This document shows, piece after piece, positions 34,235-43,010 of a stretch of DNA of 64,000 nt (the stretch's first letter is position 1; every line of letters starts with the position of its first letter). The stretch covers positions 170,000 to 233,999 of the forward strand of contig CAVXQP010000022.1 of assembly GCA_963763955.1 (NCBI GenBank), given 5' to 3'. Both the position numbers and the translations under genes were made by a program. Source of the DNA: DASUPK01 sp963763955 (lineage in GTDB: Bacteria; Actinomycetota; Thermoleophilia; Solirubrobacterales; 70-9). The notes under the pieces are model-generated. The model was given only the letters and a program-made list of their open reading frames with translations, searched no databases and had not been told where the DNA came from.

Positions 34235-35080
34235 GTGGCCGAGATCGAGATCGGGACCACGATGGTCGACGGCGTCTCCACCTTCTTCCGAAGGCTGGCT
34301 GGAGACGGGCCGCCCACCGTCTTCGTGCACGGGAACCCCACCAACTCGGAGGATTGGCGGCCCTTCCTGGAGCGGATCCAAGGCCCGGCCCTGGCCTTCG
34401 ATCTCCCCGGCTGGGGCCGCTCGGCACGCCCATCGCCGGCGGAGTTCGACTACTCGATGGACGGCCTCGCCAGGTTCACGAGCCGTTTCCTGCAGCGGAT
34501 GGCCGTCGACCGCTACTCGCTCGTCGTTCACGACTGGGGGGCGGTGGGGCTGATCGCGGCCCAGGAGGAGCCGGCGCGGGTCAGGCGACTCGTGATCATC
34601 AACGCGGTGGCCTTGCTGCCGGGATACCGCTGGCACCGGACCGCGCGGATCTGGAGGACGCGAGGCGTCGGAGAGCTTTCGCGCCTCGCGGCGCGTAGAC
34701 CGCTGGTCAAGCTCGGCCTCCGCGAGTCACGAGGGGACTGGAGCCGGCACGCCCCCGCGTTCGTGGACGAGGTGCTCGCGCAGCTCCGAGATCCGGCCGG
34801 CGTCGAAGCGATCCTGCGCCTCTACCGCTCCGCAGACCCGGACCGCCTCGCCGCCGCGGGCGCGCGCCTCGGGACTCTCACCTGCCCGGCGCTGGTCGTC
34901 TGGGGCCTTCGCGACCGGTATCTCCCCGCACGCTTCGGCGCCGCCTACGCGGCTGCCCTGCCGAGCTCGGAGCTCGTGGAGCTCCCTGGCGCGGGGCACT
35001 GGCCCTGGATCGAGGATCCCGGGGTCGTGGACCGGGTGGTTCGGTTCCTCACTATCGACGAAGAGTTCGCCCCCGCGTGA
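34235..35080 (+). CDS. Alpha/beta hydrolase, haloalkane dehalogenase-like
   Basis: 281 aa hydrolase. The oxyanion-hole segment is FVHGNPTNSEDW and the nucleophile elbow VVHDWGAVG carries Asp instead of Ser, as in haloalkane dehalogenases and epoxide hydrolases. The catalytic His is in PGAGHWPWIEDP. The substrate is not predictable. The start is uncertain: GTG 34235 (used) or ATG 34262; neither has a Shine-Dalgarno. Divergent from nth across a repeat. Confidence 0.8.
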   Translation: MAEIEIGTTMVDGVSTFFRRLAGDGPPTVFVHGNPTNSEDWRPFLERIQGPALAFDLPGWGRSARPSPAEFDYSMDGLARFTSRFLQRMAVDRYSLVVHDWGAVGLIAAQEEPARVRRLVIINAVALLPGYRWHRTARIWRTRGVGELSRLAARRPLVKLGLRESRGDWSRHAPAFVDEVLAQLRDPAGVEAILRLYRSADPDRLAAAGARLGTLTCPALVVWGLRDRYLPARFGAAYAAALPSSELVELPGAGHWPWIEDPGVVDRVVRFLTIDEEFAPA

Positions 35081-35103
35081 CGAAGCTGTCACCACGGGGT
35101 TAC

Positions 35104-35109
35104 TAGAAT
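35104..35109 (+). promoter_or_regulatory. -10-like TAGAAT before the first PAP2 gene
   Basis: TAGAAT lies 9 nt before the ATG at 35119 and is the only good promoter-like hexamer before the inositol-lipid block, implying a short or absent leader. Confidence 0.4.
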
Positions 35110-35118
35110 CTTCCGGTC

Positions 35119-35877
35119 ATGCGCGCGGCGATCGACAAAATCGGCAATTGGCTTCCGCAGGGGTACGGCGACGCGGCCCGCCAGCTCAGTCTGTTCGTGG
35201 TCGCGGAGCTCTGCTATGAGGCCGTGCGCGGCGTCGCCGACGGCCAGCGGGCGATCGCCCTCGCCAACGGGCAGCACATGATCTCGTTCGAGAAGAGCAT
35301 CCATGCCTTCTTCGAGCCGAGCCTGCAGAGGGCGTTCATCGATCACCGCTGGATCGTCGACTTCGCCAACTTCATGTACATGAACAGCCACTTCGTGGTG
35401 ACGACCGCGTTCCTCGTCTGGCTCTACATCTTCAGGAACCAGAACTTCTACTTCGTGCGCAACATGTTCATGGTCGCCATGGGACTGGCGGTCGTCGGCT
35501 ACGCGCTGCTACCGACCGCCCCCCCGCGTATGTTCGACCAGTTCACCGACACGATCACCCAGTACGCCCAGGTCAATCACGACTCCGGCCTGGTCAAGCT
35601 CTTCATCAATCCCTACGCGGCGATCCCCAGCATGCACGTGGCCTTCTCCACCATGATCGGCGTCACCGGCGTCCTCATCTCCAGGCACACGATCACCAAG
35701 ATCTTCTGGTGCGCCTATCCGGTGCTCGTCTTCTGGGTCGTCATCGTCACCGCGAACCACTTCTGGGTTGATGGCGCCTTCGGCCTGCTCGTCGCAGTGC
35801 TGTCGGCCCTCGCCGCTCGGCAGGTCCTGGCCCGCGTCCGGCCCGCCGCTTGGTCCTGGCGGCCAGCAACGGCTTGA
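35119..35877 (+). CDS. PAP2_3 family protein (inositol phosphorylceramide synthase-like), copy 1
   Basis: 252 aa, about six membrane segments. Phosphatase/transferase motifs are present: GYALLPTAPPRMF, PSMHVAFS (catalytic His) and ANHFWVDGAFGL (His and Asp). This is the PAP2_3 branch related to inositol-phosphoceramide synthases, which move head groups between lipids or dephosphorylate lipid phosphates. It shares the core motifs of the protein at 37514. Its position upstream of inositol-phosphate and CDP-alcohol genes suggests a head-group transferase or phosphatase in inositol-lipid synthesis (inference). Confidence 0.82.
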   Translation: MRAAIDKIGNWLPQGYGDAARQLSLFVVAELCYEAVRGVADGQRAIALANGQHMISFEKSIHAFFEPSLQRAFIDHRWIVDFANFMYMNSHFVVTTAFLVWLYIFRNQNFYFVRNMFMVAMGLAVVGYALLPTAPPRMFDQFTDTITQYAQVNHDSGLVKLFINPYAAIPSMHVAFSTMIGVTGVLISRHTITKIFWCAYPVLVFWVVIVTANHFWVDGAFGLLVAVLSALAARQVLARVRPAAWSWRPATA

Positions 35878-37517
35878 GCGCACGAGACGTGCTCCGCCGC
35901 TATGGCGAGCCGGCCCTGGTGGCCGCCGCCCTGGGCGTGGCGTATCTGATCGTCCAGCCGGACAGCGCCGATCACGCCGCCCAGATCTACCGGTCGGACC
36001 TGTTCGCGAACCAGGGGCTGGTGACCTGGGACAACGGCTGGTTCGGCGGCCACCATCTGCCCGGCTACGGGGTTCTGCTGCCGGTCTTCGGTGGCTTGAT
36101 CGGCCCGCGGTTGGTCGGAGTGCTGGCGGCGATCCTGGCGGCGTTGCTCTTCTCGTCGATCGCGTACCACCGCTTCGGGGACCGCGCCCGGCTCGGCGTG
36201 GTCTGGTTTGCCACTGCGACGGCGATCAGCCTGTTCACCGGGCGGCTCACCTTCGCCCTCGGTGTGGCGGTGGCGCTCTGCGCGGTGCTCGCCGCTCAGC
36301 GGGGACATCGCTGGCTGGCGATCCTGTTTGCCGCCGCGACTCCCCTGGCGAGCCCGGTCGCCTCGTTGTTCCTGGCCTGTGGGGTGGTCGCCTTCGCGAT
36401 CGCGGAGCGCAGCCGCAGGGGGCTCGAGCTCGCCGTGGTCAGCGTCGGCGTTGCGCTGCTGATCTCCGCGGCGTTCCCCGAGGGCGGCACCGAGCCCTTC
36501 GACTTCTCGAGCTATGAGCCGGCCATCCTGGTGGCGATCGCCGTCTTCGTCGCGCTCCCGCCCGAGGAGCGACTGTTGCGATACGGCGTCGCCGCCTACG
36601 GCGCTGCCCTGACGGCGGCCTTCCTGATTCAGACCCCGATGGGCGGGAACGCCACCCGGATGGGGTCGCTGCTGCTCGGCCCGGTGCTCGCCTTCGGCCT
36701 CTGGCGCCGGCAGCGCTTCGCCCTGGTCCTGCTCGTGCCGGTCTTGATCTACTGGCAGTGGTCGCCGGTGGTGCGGGACCTCGAGGAGGTGAACGCGCAA
36801 CCCTCGGTCAGCGCGGGCTACTACGCCCCGCTGATCGACTTCCTTCGCGGCCAGCCGCATCGCGATTCCCAGCGGGTGGAGGTACTCCCCGAGGAGCATC
36901 ATTGGGAGTCGGCCTACGTGCCCAACGGGATCTATATAGCGAGAGGCTGGGAGCGCCAGCTCGACCGTAAGCTCAATCCGCTCTTCTACCAGTCCGCCCC
37001 CCTGACCGGGACCCAGTACCGCAGCTGGCTCGACGATCTCGGGGTCGGCTACGTGGCCGTCCCGCGGGCGCCGCTCGACTACGCCGCCCTGGGCGAGAAG
37101 CGCCTGATCAAGAGGGGCCCGCCCTCATATCTGGAGAAGGTCTTCCACAGCAAGAACTGGACCGTGTACGCGGTGCGCAATCCGTCGCCCCTCGCCATCG
37201 GGGGAGAGATGGTCAAGCTGACGCCGCAGGGATTCGTGGTGGACGCGAGCCAGCCTGGCACCGTGCTCGTTCGAGTGCACTGGACGCCCTACTGGTCGAT
37301 AGAGCACGGCAGCGGCTGCGTGGAGCAGGCCCCGGGCGGCTACACGATGATCGACGTCACCACTCCCGGCCGCTTCCGGGTGGGGATCGACTTCACACCC
37401 TGGCGCGCGGTCAGCTCGGGCCCTCGCTGTCACCAGGACCCGGTGATCCAGTACGGGACGGCGCAGTCCTCGGCGGGGCGAGCGGCGGCGATCGCCCGCA
37501 TGGGCGGGTCGCGGTGA
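35874..37517 (+). CDS. Large membrane protein, possible GT-C-type glycosyltransferase
   Basis: About 547 aa. The N-terminal 320 residues contain about ten hydrophobic segments, with a loop YRSDLFANQGLVTWDNGWFG between the first two that resembles the acidic loop region of GT-C enzymes. The C-terminal 230 residues are an extracytoplasmic beta-rich domain (VDASQPGTVLVRVHWTPYW). The family is not recognised with certainty. The start TTG 35874 overlaps the PAP2 stop (TTGA), and the stop overlaps the next PAP2 start (GTGA), so all three genes look translationally coupled. Confidence 0.68.
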   Translation: MSARDVLRRYGEPALVAAALGVAYLIVQPDSADHAAQIYRSDLFANQGLVTWDNGWFGGHHLPGYGVLLPVFGGLIGPRLVGVLAAILAALLFSSIAYHRFGDRARLGVVWFATATAISLFTGRLTFALGVAVALCAVLAAQRGHRWLAILFAAATPLASPVASLFLACGVVAFAIAERSRRGLELAVVSVGVALLISAAFPEGGTEPFDFSSYEPAILVAIAVFVALPPEERLLRYGVAAYGAALTAAFLIQTPMGGNATRMGSLLLGPVLAFGLWRRQRFALVLLVPVLIYWQWSPVVRDLEEVNAQPSVSAGYYAPLIDFLRGQPHRDSQRVEVLPEEHHWESAYVPNGIYIARGWERQLDRKLNPLFYQSAPLTGTQYRSWLDDLGVGYVAVPRAPLDYAALGEKRLIKRGPPSYLEKVFHSKNWTVYAVRNPSPLAIGGEMVKLTPQGFVVDASQPGTVLVRVHWTPYWSIEHGSGCVEQAPGGYTMIDVTTPGRFRVGIDFTPWRAVSSGPRCHQDPVIQYGTAQSSAGRAAAIARMGGSR

Positions 37518-38323
37518 CCGTCAACCAGCTGCGACGGCGCCTCCTGCCGCGCGGGCCTCTCGACCTCGTGATACAGCTGCTGCTTCTCGCCGCGGCCTAC
37601 TGGGCCTGGCGGCACGCCCGTGGCGCGGTCCACGGCAGCCTGGGGCTGTCGTTCTCCCACGCCCGCGACCTGGTCAGCGCGGAGCGCTCGCTCGGCCTGC
37701 TGATCGAGCCGAGTGTCCAACACTGGGCGGTGCACGCCGGCTGGCCGGCCGAGGTCGCCCGCTGGGGGTACGCGAACCTCCACTTCGAGGGAAGCTGCGT
37801 GATGCTTGCTGTTCTCTACTTCGGCTACCGCGGCAGCTTCGGCTTCGTCCGCAATGCTGTCTTCGCCGCGATGGCCATCTCGGTGATCGGCTACGCACTG
37901 TTCCCGACCGCGCCTCCTCGGTTCCTGCCGGAGCTCGGGCTCGATCCCTCGAGCCACGTGACGGGCAACAACCCGCTGCTCTCGAACCCGGGTGACTCGC
38001 TGTTCAACCCGTTCGCGGCGGTGCCCTCGATGCACGTCGGCCTGTCGGTGATCCTGGCCGGGTCGCTGGCGATGCTGGTTCGCCAACCCGTGATCCGCGC
38101 GCTGCTCTTTGCATATCCGCTGCTGATGACCTTCGTGGTTGTCGCCAGCGGCAACCATTTCTGGCTGGACGCCGTCTTCGGCCTGCTCACGGCCGCGCTC
38201 GCGACGGGCGTCGCTATCCTCCTCGCCCGGCTCAACCCCGAGTGGTCGTTCGGCGGATTCCCGCGCCGTACACCGTCCAGGGACGTCGAACCCCAGCCGG
38301 AGCCCGAGGCGGCGCCCGCCTAG
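37514..38323 (+). CDS. PAP2_3 family protein (inositol phosphorylceramide synthase-like), copy 2
   Basis: 269 aa homologue of the protein at 35119, with matching motifs GYALFPTAPPRFL, PSMHVGLS and GNHFWLDAVFGL and a longer Pro/Glu-rich tail. Twin paralogues flanking one membrane protein suggest two related head-group reactions or a heteromeric complex (inference). GTG 37514 overlaps the preceding stop. The next gene begins 13 nt downstream. Confidence 0.82.
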   Translation: MTVNQLRRRLLPRGPLDLVIQLLLLAAAYWAWRHARGAVHGSLGLSFSHARDLVSAERSLGLLIEPSVQHWAVHAGWPAEVARWGYANLHFEGSCVMLAVLYFGYRGSFGFVRNAVFAAMAISVIGYALFPTAPPRFLPELGLDPSSHVTGNNPLLSNPGDSLFNPFAAVPSMHVGLSVILAGSLAMLVRQPVIRALLFAYPLLMTFVVVASGNHFWLDAVFGLLTAALATGVAILLARLNPEWSFGGFPRRTPSRDVEPQPEPEAAPA

Positions 38324-38336
38324 GGCCCAATCCCCG

Positions 38337-39038
38337 ATGAGCATCGACCAACGCGACCGTCCTCGTAACGGGTCCACCGGACCCGCGGCGCGACCGACAA
38401 CGGCGGCCGAGCTCTCTGCCGCGGTCCGCGACCGGCTGATCGAGTCACGCCTGACACCGAACGCGATCTCGATGGCAGGGCTGGTCGGCAACCTGGCCGC
38501 CGCCGTGCTGGTGTGGCAGGGCCTCTACTTCCTCGGCGGCGTCGCCTTCATCATCGGCTCGGTGATGGACACGCTCGACGGGCGCTACGCGCGCGCCTCG
38601 GGCAAGGGCACGCTCTTCGGCGCCTTCCTCGACTCGACTCTCGACCGGGTGGAGGAGGGCCTGGTGCTGACGGCGGTCGCCTATCGCTTCGCTCTCTCCG
38701 GCGACGAGTTCGCCGCCGCCATGTGCGTCGTTGTGGTGCTCGGTTCGCTGACGGTCTCCTACACGCGGGCGCGCGCCGAGGCGCTCGGCGTCGAGTGCAA
38801 GGTCGGGTTGGCCACGCGCCCCGTCCGGGTAGTCATACTCTCGGTCGGCCTCGTCTTCGCCAAGGGAGCCGGAGTGTTCGATGCAGATCTGCTGGCCCCG
38901 GCGATCTACGCTATGGCGGCGCTGACGGCTTTCACCGTGGTACAGCGCGTATGGCACGTGAGGAACGCGCTCTCCGAGCGCGCCGCGGAGGTGCAGCAGG
39001 CGCCTGTCGAGCACGCTGTTCCGGCCGACGACGTGTAA
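38337..39038 (+). CDS. CDP-alcohol phosphatidyltransferase (candidate phosphatidylinositol-phosphate synthase)
   Basis: 233 aa membrane enzyme with the complete CAPT motif DGRYAR-x8-G-x3-D-x3-D (in TLDGRYARASGKGTLFGAFLD, about residues 80-105). An N-terminal soluble segment of about 40 residues precedes the TMs. The Arg in GLATRPVRVVI could bind an inositol phosphate, as in actinobacterial PIP synthases. Because inositol-3-phosphate synthase follows directly, CDP-diacylglycerol + inositol phosphate is the likeliest reaction. Start ATG 38337. Confidence 0.82.
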   Translation: MSIDQRDRPRNGSTGPAARPTTAAELSAAVRDRLIESRLTPNAISMAGLVGNLAAAVLVWQGLYFLGGVAFIIGSVMDTLDGRYARASGKGTLFGAFLDSTLDRVEEGLVLTAVAYRFALSGDEFAAAMCVVVVLGSLTVSYTRARAEALGVECKVGLATRPVRVVILSVGLVFAKGAGVFDADLLAPAIYAMAALTAFTVVQRVWHVRNALSERAAEVQQAPVEHAVPADDV

Positions 39039-39101
39039 CCACGCAGCAGCGCAAGTGTGGTTTCAGAGCTGAGTCTCGTTACCTAGGAGGATTTCCCAGA
39101 G

Positions 39102-40283
39102 ATGAGCACCGTGAATGGAAGAGCGAACAGCGCCCGGCACAACGGCGCTCGTGGCGACAAGGTCCGCGTCGCGGTAGTCGGTGTCGGCAACTGCGCGAGC
39201 TCTTTCGTGCAGGGCGTCGAGTACTACAAGGACGCGGATCCCGCCGAGCAGGTCCCGGGCCTCATGCATGTGGATCTGGGCGGCTACCACATCAGCGACA
39301 TCGAGTTCACCGCCGCCTTCGACATCGATGCGGACAAGGTCGGCAAGGACCTCTCCGAGGCGATCTTCTCCGGCCAGAACAACACCTACGTGTTCTCCGA
39401 CGTCCCGAAGCTGGGGGTCAAGGTCCATCGCGGCATGACCCACGACGGCCTCGGCAAGTACCTGAAGGAGAAGATCACCAAGGCCCCGGGCCAGACCGCC
39501 GACATCGTCGGCATCCTGCAGGACACCCAGACGGACGTGCTCGTCTGCTACCTGCCGGTCGGCTCCGAGCAGGCGACCAAGTGGTACGTCGAGCAGGCGC
39601 TGGCCGCCGGCGTCGGTTTCGTCAACTGCCTGCCCGTCTTCATCGCCCGCGAGGACTACTGGGACCGGCGCTTCGAGGAGGCCGGGCTGCCGATCATCGG
39701 CGACGACATCAAGTCCCAGGTTGGCGCGACGATCGTTCATCGCCAGCTGGCCAGGCTGTTCGCCGATCGCGGCGTGCGCATGGAGCGCACCAGCCAGCTC
39801 AACGTCGGGGGGAACATGGACTTCTACAACATGCTCGAGCGCGAGCGGCTGGAGTCCAAGAAGATCTCGAAGACGAATGCGGTGACCTCGATCATGGACC
39901 ACGAGCTTCCTCCAGAGGACGTCTACATCGGCCCCTCGGACTACGTGCCGTGGCTGACCGACCGCAAGTGGGCGCATATCCGGGTGGAGGGCAAGTCCTT
40001 CGGCGACGTGCCTCTGAACGTCGAGCTCAAGCTCGAGGTCTGGGACTCCCCGAACTCCGCCGGCATCGTCATCGACGCCGTCCGGATCGTGAAGCTGGCC
40101 CTCAACCACGGCATCGCCGGCCAGCTCGACGGCCCCTCGAGCTACCTGATGAAGTCGCCGCACAACCAGCGGCCCGATCCGGTGGCGCGCGAGATGACCG
40201 AGGAGTTCATCGCCGACTACGCCCGCCAGCGCGGTGCCCCTGCGGGCAGGGCGAAGAGCAAGACGAAGGCCAAGTCGAAGTAG
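39102..40283 (+). CDS. ino1: Inositol-3-phosphate synthase
   Basis: 393 aa NAD-dependent enzyme making inositol 3-phosphate from glucose 6-phosphate. N-terminal Rossmann motif VAVVGVGNCASSFVQG (residues about 23-38), the family segment FVNCLPVFIA, SQLNVGGNMDFYNML (about 228-242) and the catalytic Lys region ESKKISKTNAV. The short length is typical of actinobacterial/archaeal forms. ATG 39102 with AGGAGG at 39085-39090. Lys-rich tail. Confidence 0.96.
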   Translation: MSTVNGRANSARHNGARGDKVRVAVVGVGNCASSFVQGVEYYKDADPAEQVPGLMHVDLGGYHISDIEFTAAFDIDADKVGKDLSEAIFSGQNNTYVFSDVPKLGVKVHRGMTHDGLGKYLKEKITKAPGQTADIVGILQDTQTDVLVCYLPVGSEQATKWYVEQALAAGVGFVNCLPVFIAREDYWDRRFEEAGLPIIGDDIKSQVGATIVHRQLARLFADRGVRMERTSQLNVGGNMDFYNMLERERLESKKISKTNAVTSIMDHELPPEDVYIGPSDYVPWLTDRKWAHIRVEGKSFGDVPLNVELKLEVWDSPNSAGIVIDAVRIVKLALNHGIAGQLDGPSSYLMKSPHNQRPDPVAREMTEEFIADYARQRGAPAGRAKSKTKAKSK

Positions 40284-40395
40284 CTGCAGGGACGCAGGGC
40301 CGACCGCGACTACCGCCTACTGCTCGCTGCTGCGGACGCAGCCTCGCACGGCGGCAGTCACGGCCGGCCCTGAGTCGCCGCTTCCCTAAGCTCGC

Positions 40396-42324
40396 ATGAG
40401 CGTGGAATCGCTCTCCATTGCCCAGGTCAGTCCCCATCCTTGGGGGGCCCGGCATGAGATCAACGAGTTCGTCAGGCGCACCTCCGAGGAGCTCGCTGCA
40501 CGCGGCCATCGCGTGCTGATCGTGGCGCCGTCCGAGTCGCGGACCGCGATCCGCGAGAGCCGCCGGCTGATCCGCGACGCGGCCAAGGAGCCCGGGGCGC
40601 TGCTCACCGGAGAGAACCCGCGAGTGGTGGCGGTCGGCCAGAGCATCCCGCTGCCGAGCGGCCCGCGCAGCCGGCCCGCGCCGCTCCCGCTCGACATCAG
40701 CGGGGCGCTGGAGCGCCTGCTGGGCGCCGTGCCCCTCGACCTGGTGCACGTCCACGAGCCCTTCGCTCCCAGCACCGGGTCGGCGGCGCTGCGGCACTCG
40801 CAATCGCTCAACGTGGCGACCTTCCACGAGCCGGTTGAGCGCGTCCTCTCCACCCAGGTGGCCCGGATGCTGGTGGAGGTCTTCTTCGGGCGTATCGACG
40901 AGCGGCTGGCCAGCAACGAGGCCACCGGCGAGCTCCTCCAGCGCTTCTTCCCGGGCCAGTACCAACTGGTCAGGCCGGGCGCCGATGTCGCCGAGCCGGC
41001 CCTCGAGCCTCGGCCGCCGGGCCGGGTGCGAATCGTGCACTGCGCCGAGGAGGAGCGAGGTGCCCTCCGGCTGCTGCTGCGGGCCCTGCGCAAACTCCCG
41101 GAAGATCTCGACTGGGAGGGCGTGATCTGGTTCGACGGACCGACCGATCCCATCGCCCGCGTCAGCAAGCGGCTACGGGAGCGTCTGCGGGTCGTACGCC
41201 CTCGGGACGGCGAGCCGGCGGAGTTCCTGGCCGGGGCGGATGTCGCTGTGCTCGCCTCCGGAGGGGTGCGCGCAGCCCCTGGTGTCGTCCGGAAGGCGTT
41301 CGCCGCCGGCGCCGTGCCGGTCGTCTCCGATCTCCAGCTCTACCGCGAGCTGGTCGGGGAGGGCGAGCGCGGGCTGCTCTTCCCGCTCGGGGACGTGCTT
41401 ACGCTGACCGCCCAGGTGGAGAGGCTGTGCCGCGACACGGCTTTGCGCAAGCGCCTCGGCGTCGCCGCGCGGGACTCCCGCGAGGGGCGGCCCTGGGCTC
41501 AGGTGACGGACGAGGTCGAGGCCGTCTACCACCGGCTCACCGGGCGGCGCCAAGACCCGAAAGGCAACCCCGAGATCCGCACACGCCTCCGGGGGCGGGA
41601 CTACATCCACTGCGACCTGCATATGCACACCGATCACTCGCCGGATTGCGCGACCCCGGCGGAACTGCTGCTCGAGACCGCCAAGGAGCAGGGGCTGGGC
41701 GCGATCGCGATCACGGACCACAACGAGATCTCGGGGGCGCTGCAGGCCCGTGAGATCGCCGAGCGGATCGGGGGGATCAAGGTGATCCTCGCCGAGGAGG
41801 TGAAGACGGCACATCAGGGGGAAGTGATCGGCCTCTTCCTGACGGAGAGGATCGAGCGCGGCATGTCGATGGCGGAGACGATCGGGGAGATTCGCCGGCA
41901 GGGGGGCCTCGTCTACGTCCCTCATCCGTTCGACCGGCTGCACTCCGTGCCCGACTACGAGCATCTGCTCGAGATCGTGGATCAGATCGACATCCTCGAG
42001 GTGTTCAATCCGCGCGTCGCCTTTTCGGCCTTCAACGAGGAGGCCGTGCGCTTCGCTCGCAAGTACTCGATCGTCCCCGGCGCCGGTTCGGACAGCCACG
42101 TCGCGCAGGGCCTTGGCAGCGTCAAGATCCGACTGCGCGACTTCGAAGGCCCGCAGGAGTTCCTCGAGTCGATGCGGGACGCGGACATCGTCCGCAAGCA
42201 CAAGAACCTCGTCTACGTCCAGGCGCTCAAGTTCCTGCAGACCAGCGGCGGGCGGGGTGGGCGGTCCCTCGCAGAACGTGACGGTCGTCGCAAGCCGCGA
42301 CGGCGCGCTGCGAGCAAGAGTTGA
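40396..42324 (+). CDS. Fusion of degenerate GT4 glycosyltransferase and PHP phosphoesterase
   Basis: 642 aa, cytoplasmic. Residues 1-390 are a GT-B/GT4 fold resembling PimA (SPHPWGARHEINEFVRRTSEEL; LVHVHEPFAPSTGS). The C-terminal E-x7-E nucleotide-sugar motif is lost: the region reads GGVRAAPGVVRKAFAAG (about 288-304). Residues about 402-600 are a PHP domain with all metal motifs: HCDLHMHTDHSPD, AITDHN, AEEVKT, VPHPFDR, AGSDSHV. So the phosphoesterase half looks active and the transferase half doubtful. Basic tail. It follows ino1 by 112 nt, and its stop overlaps the next gene (TGATG). A role on phosphorylated inositol or glycolipid intermediates is inferred from context. Confidence 0.8.
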   Translation: MSVESLSIAQVSPHPWGARHEINEFVRRTSEELAARGHRVLIVAPSESRTAIRESRRLIRDAAKEPGALLTGENPRVVAVGQSIPLPSGPRSRPAPLPLDISGALERLLGAVPLDLVHVHEPFAPSTGSAALRHSQSLNVATFHEPVERVLSTQVARMLVEVFFGRIDERLASNEATGELLQRFFPGQYQLVRPGADVAEPALEPRPPGRVRIVHCAEEERGALRLLLRALRKLPEDLDWEGVIWFDGPTDPIARVSKRLRERLRVVRPRDGEPAEFLAGADVAVLASGGVRAAPGVVRKAFAAGAVPVVSDLQLYRELVGEGERGLLFPLGDVLTLTAQVERLCRDTALRKRLGVAARDSREGRPWAQVTDEVEAVYHRLTGRRQDPKGNPEIRTRLRGRDYIHCDLHMHTDHSPDCATPAELLLETAKEQGLGAIAITDHNEISGALQAREIAERIGGIKVILAEEVKTAHQGEVIGLFLTERIERGMSMAETIGEIRRQGGLVYVPHPFDRLHSVPDYEHLLEIVDQIDILEVFNPRVAFSAFNEEAVRFARKYSIVPGAGSDSHVAQGLGSVKIRLRDFEGPQEFLESMRDADIVRKHKNLVYVQALKFLQTSGGRGGRSLAERDGRRKPRRRAASKS

Positions 42325-42980
42325 TGCACTCGCAAGGGGCCGGGGCCGGGCCGAAGAAAAGGCAAGACGCCGTGTCATCCATCACCGACGACGAGATCCG
42401 CGAGAAGTACCTGGAGCGCGCGATTCGGGAACTGAACGACCTGGGCAGGGACCTGGCCACCTGCCAGGACTGCCCCCGGGGCAACGTGATGCCGGTACAG
42501 GGATCCGGCCATCCCCAGGCCGACATCTTCATGCTGAAGCGCGCCGCAACTCCGTCGGAGATCGAGGAGGGGGTCGCCTTCTACGGTCGGGCCGGCAACG
42601 CCCTGATGAAGAGCTTCAAGCGGCTCGCGATCGACCCGATCGTCGTGTTCGGCACGCTCTGCGTGAAGTGTCCCCTCACCGATCCGACCCTTGCCTCGGA
42701 TGCCTGCATCGCCAGGGTCGCCGAGGAGATCGCGATCGTCCAGCCCCGGATCGTGGTGGTGATGGGGGCTGAGGCGCTCGAGGTCCTCAACGATCTCGAG
42801 CTGCCGCTGGCGGATCGGATCGAGCCGCTCGTGGGCGAGGTCCAGCGCCTCACCCCGACGATCGACACGCTCTACGTGCCGGACATCGACGAGTCACTCG
42901 ACACTGATGACGCCAAGCAGCAGTTCTGGTCGGCCTTCCGGGTGCTCGGCGAGTGGTACGACAAGCTGCCGCCGTATTAG
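42324..42980 (+). CDS. UDG-superfamily Fe-S protein lacking catalytic motifs
   Basis: 218 aa protein with the family 4/5 uracil-DNA glycosylase layout. Fe-S cysteines Cys47, Cys50, Cys113/116 and Cys128, and the YGRAGNALMK segment (the FGRAG of UDGs) are present. Motif A, normally GEAPGxxED, reads LKRAATPSEIEEG, and the C-terminal HPS-type motif B is absent (LYVPDID). Base excision is therefore unlikely; it may be a nucleic-acid or nucleotide sensor. ATG 42324 is used (TGATG overlap with the fusion gene); TTG 42321 is possible. Confidence 0.72.
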   Translation: MHSQGAGAGPKKRQDAVSSITDDEIREKYLERAIRELNDLGRDLATCQDCPRGNVMPVQGSGHPQADIFMLKRAATPSEIEEGVAFYGRAGNALMKSFKRLAIDPIVVFGTLCVKCPLTDPTLASDACIARVAEEIAIVQPRIVVVMGAEALEVLNDLELPLADRIEPLVGEVQRLTPTIDTLYVPDIDESLDTDDAKQQFWSAFRVLGEWYDKLPPY

Positions 42981-42998
42981 ACACACCCGTTTCGGGAA

Positions 42999-43004
42999 TA
43001 GACT
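42999..43004 (+). promoter_or_regulatory. -10-like TAGACT for a leaderless mini-gene
   Basis: TAGACT followed by 6 nt and then GTG 43011, the spacing expected for a leaderless transcript. No Shine-Dalgarno is present. Confidence 0.4.
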
Positions 43005-43010
43005 CAACCG

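Noticed and set aside
40284..40395. Terminator between ino1 and the GT4-PHP gene
   Set aside because: CAGGGCCG and CGGCCCTG can pair, but across 62 nt and with no U-run; too weak to call.
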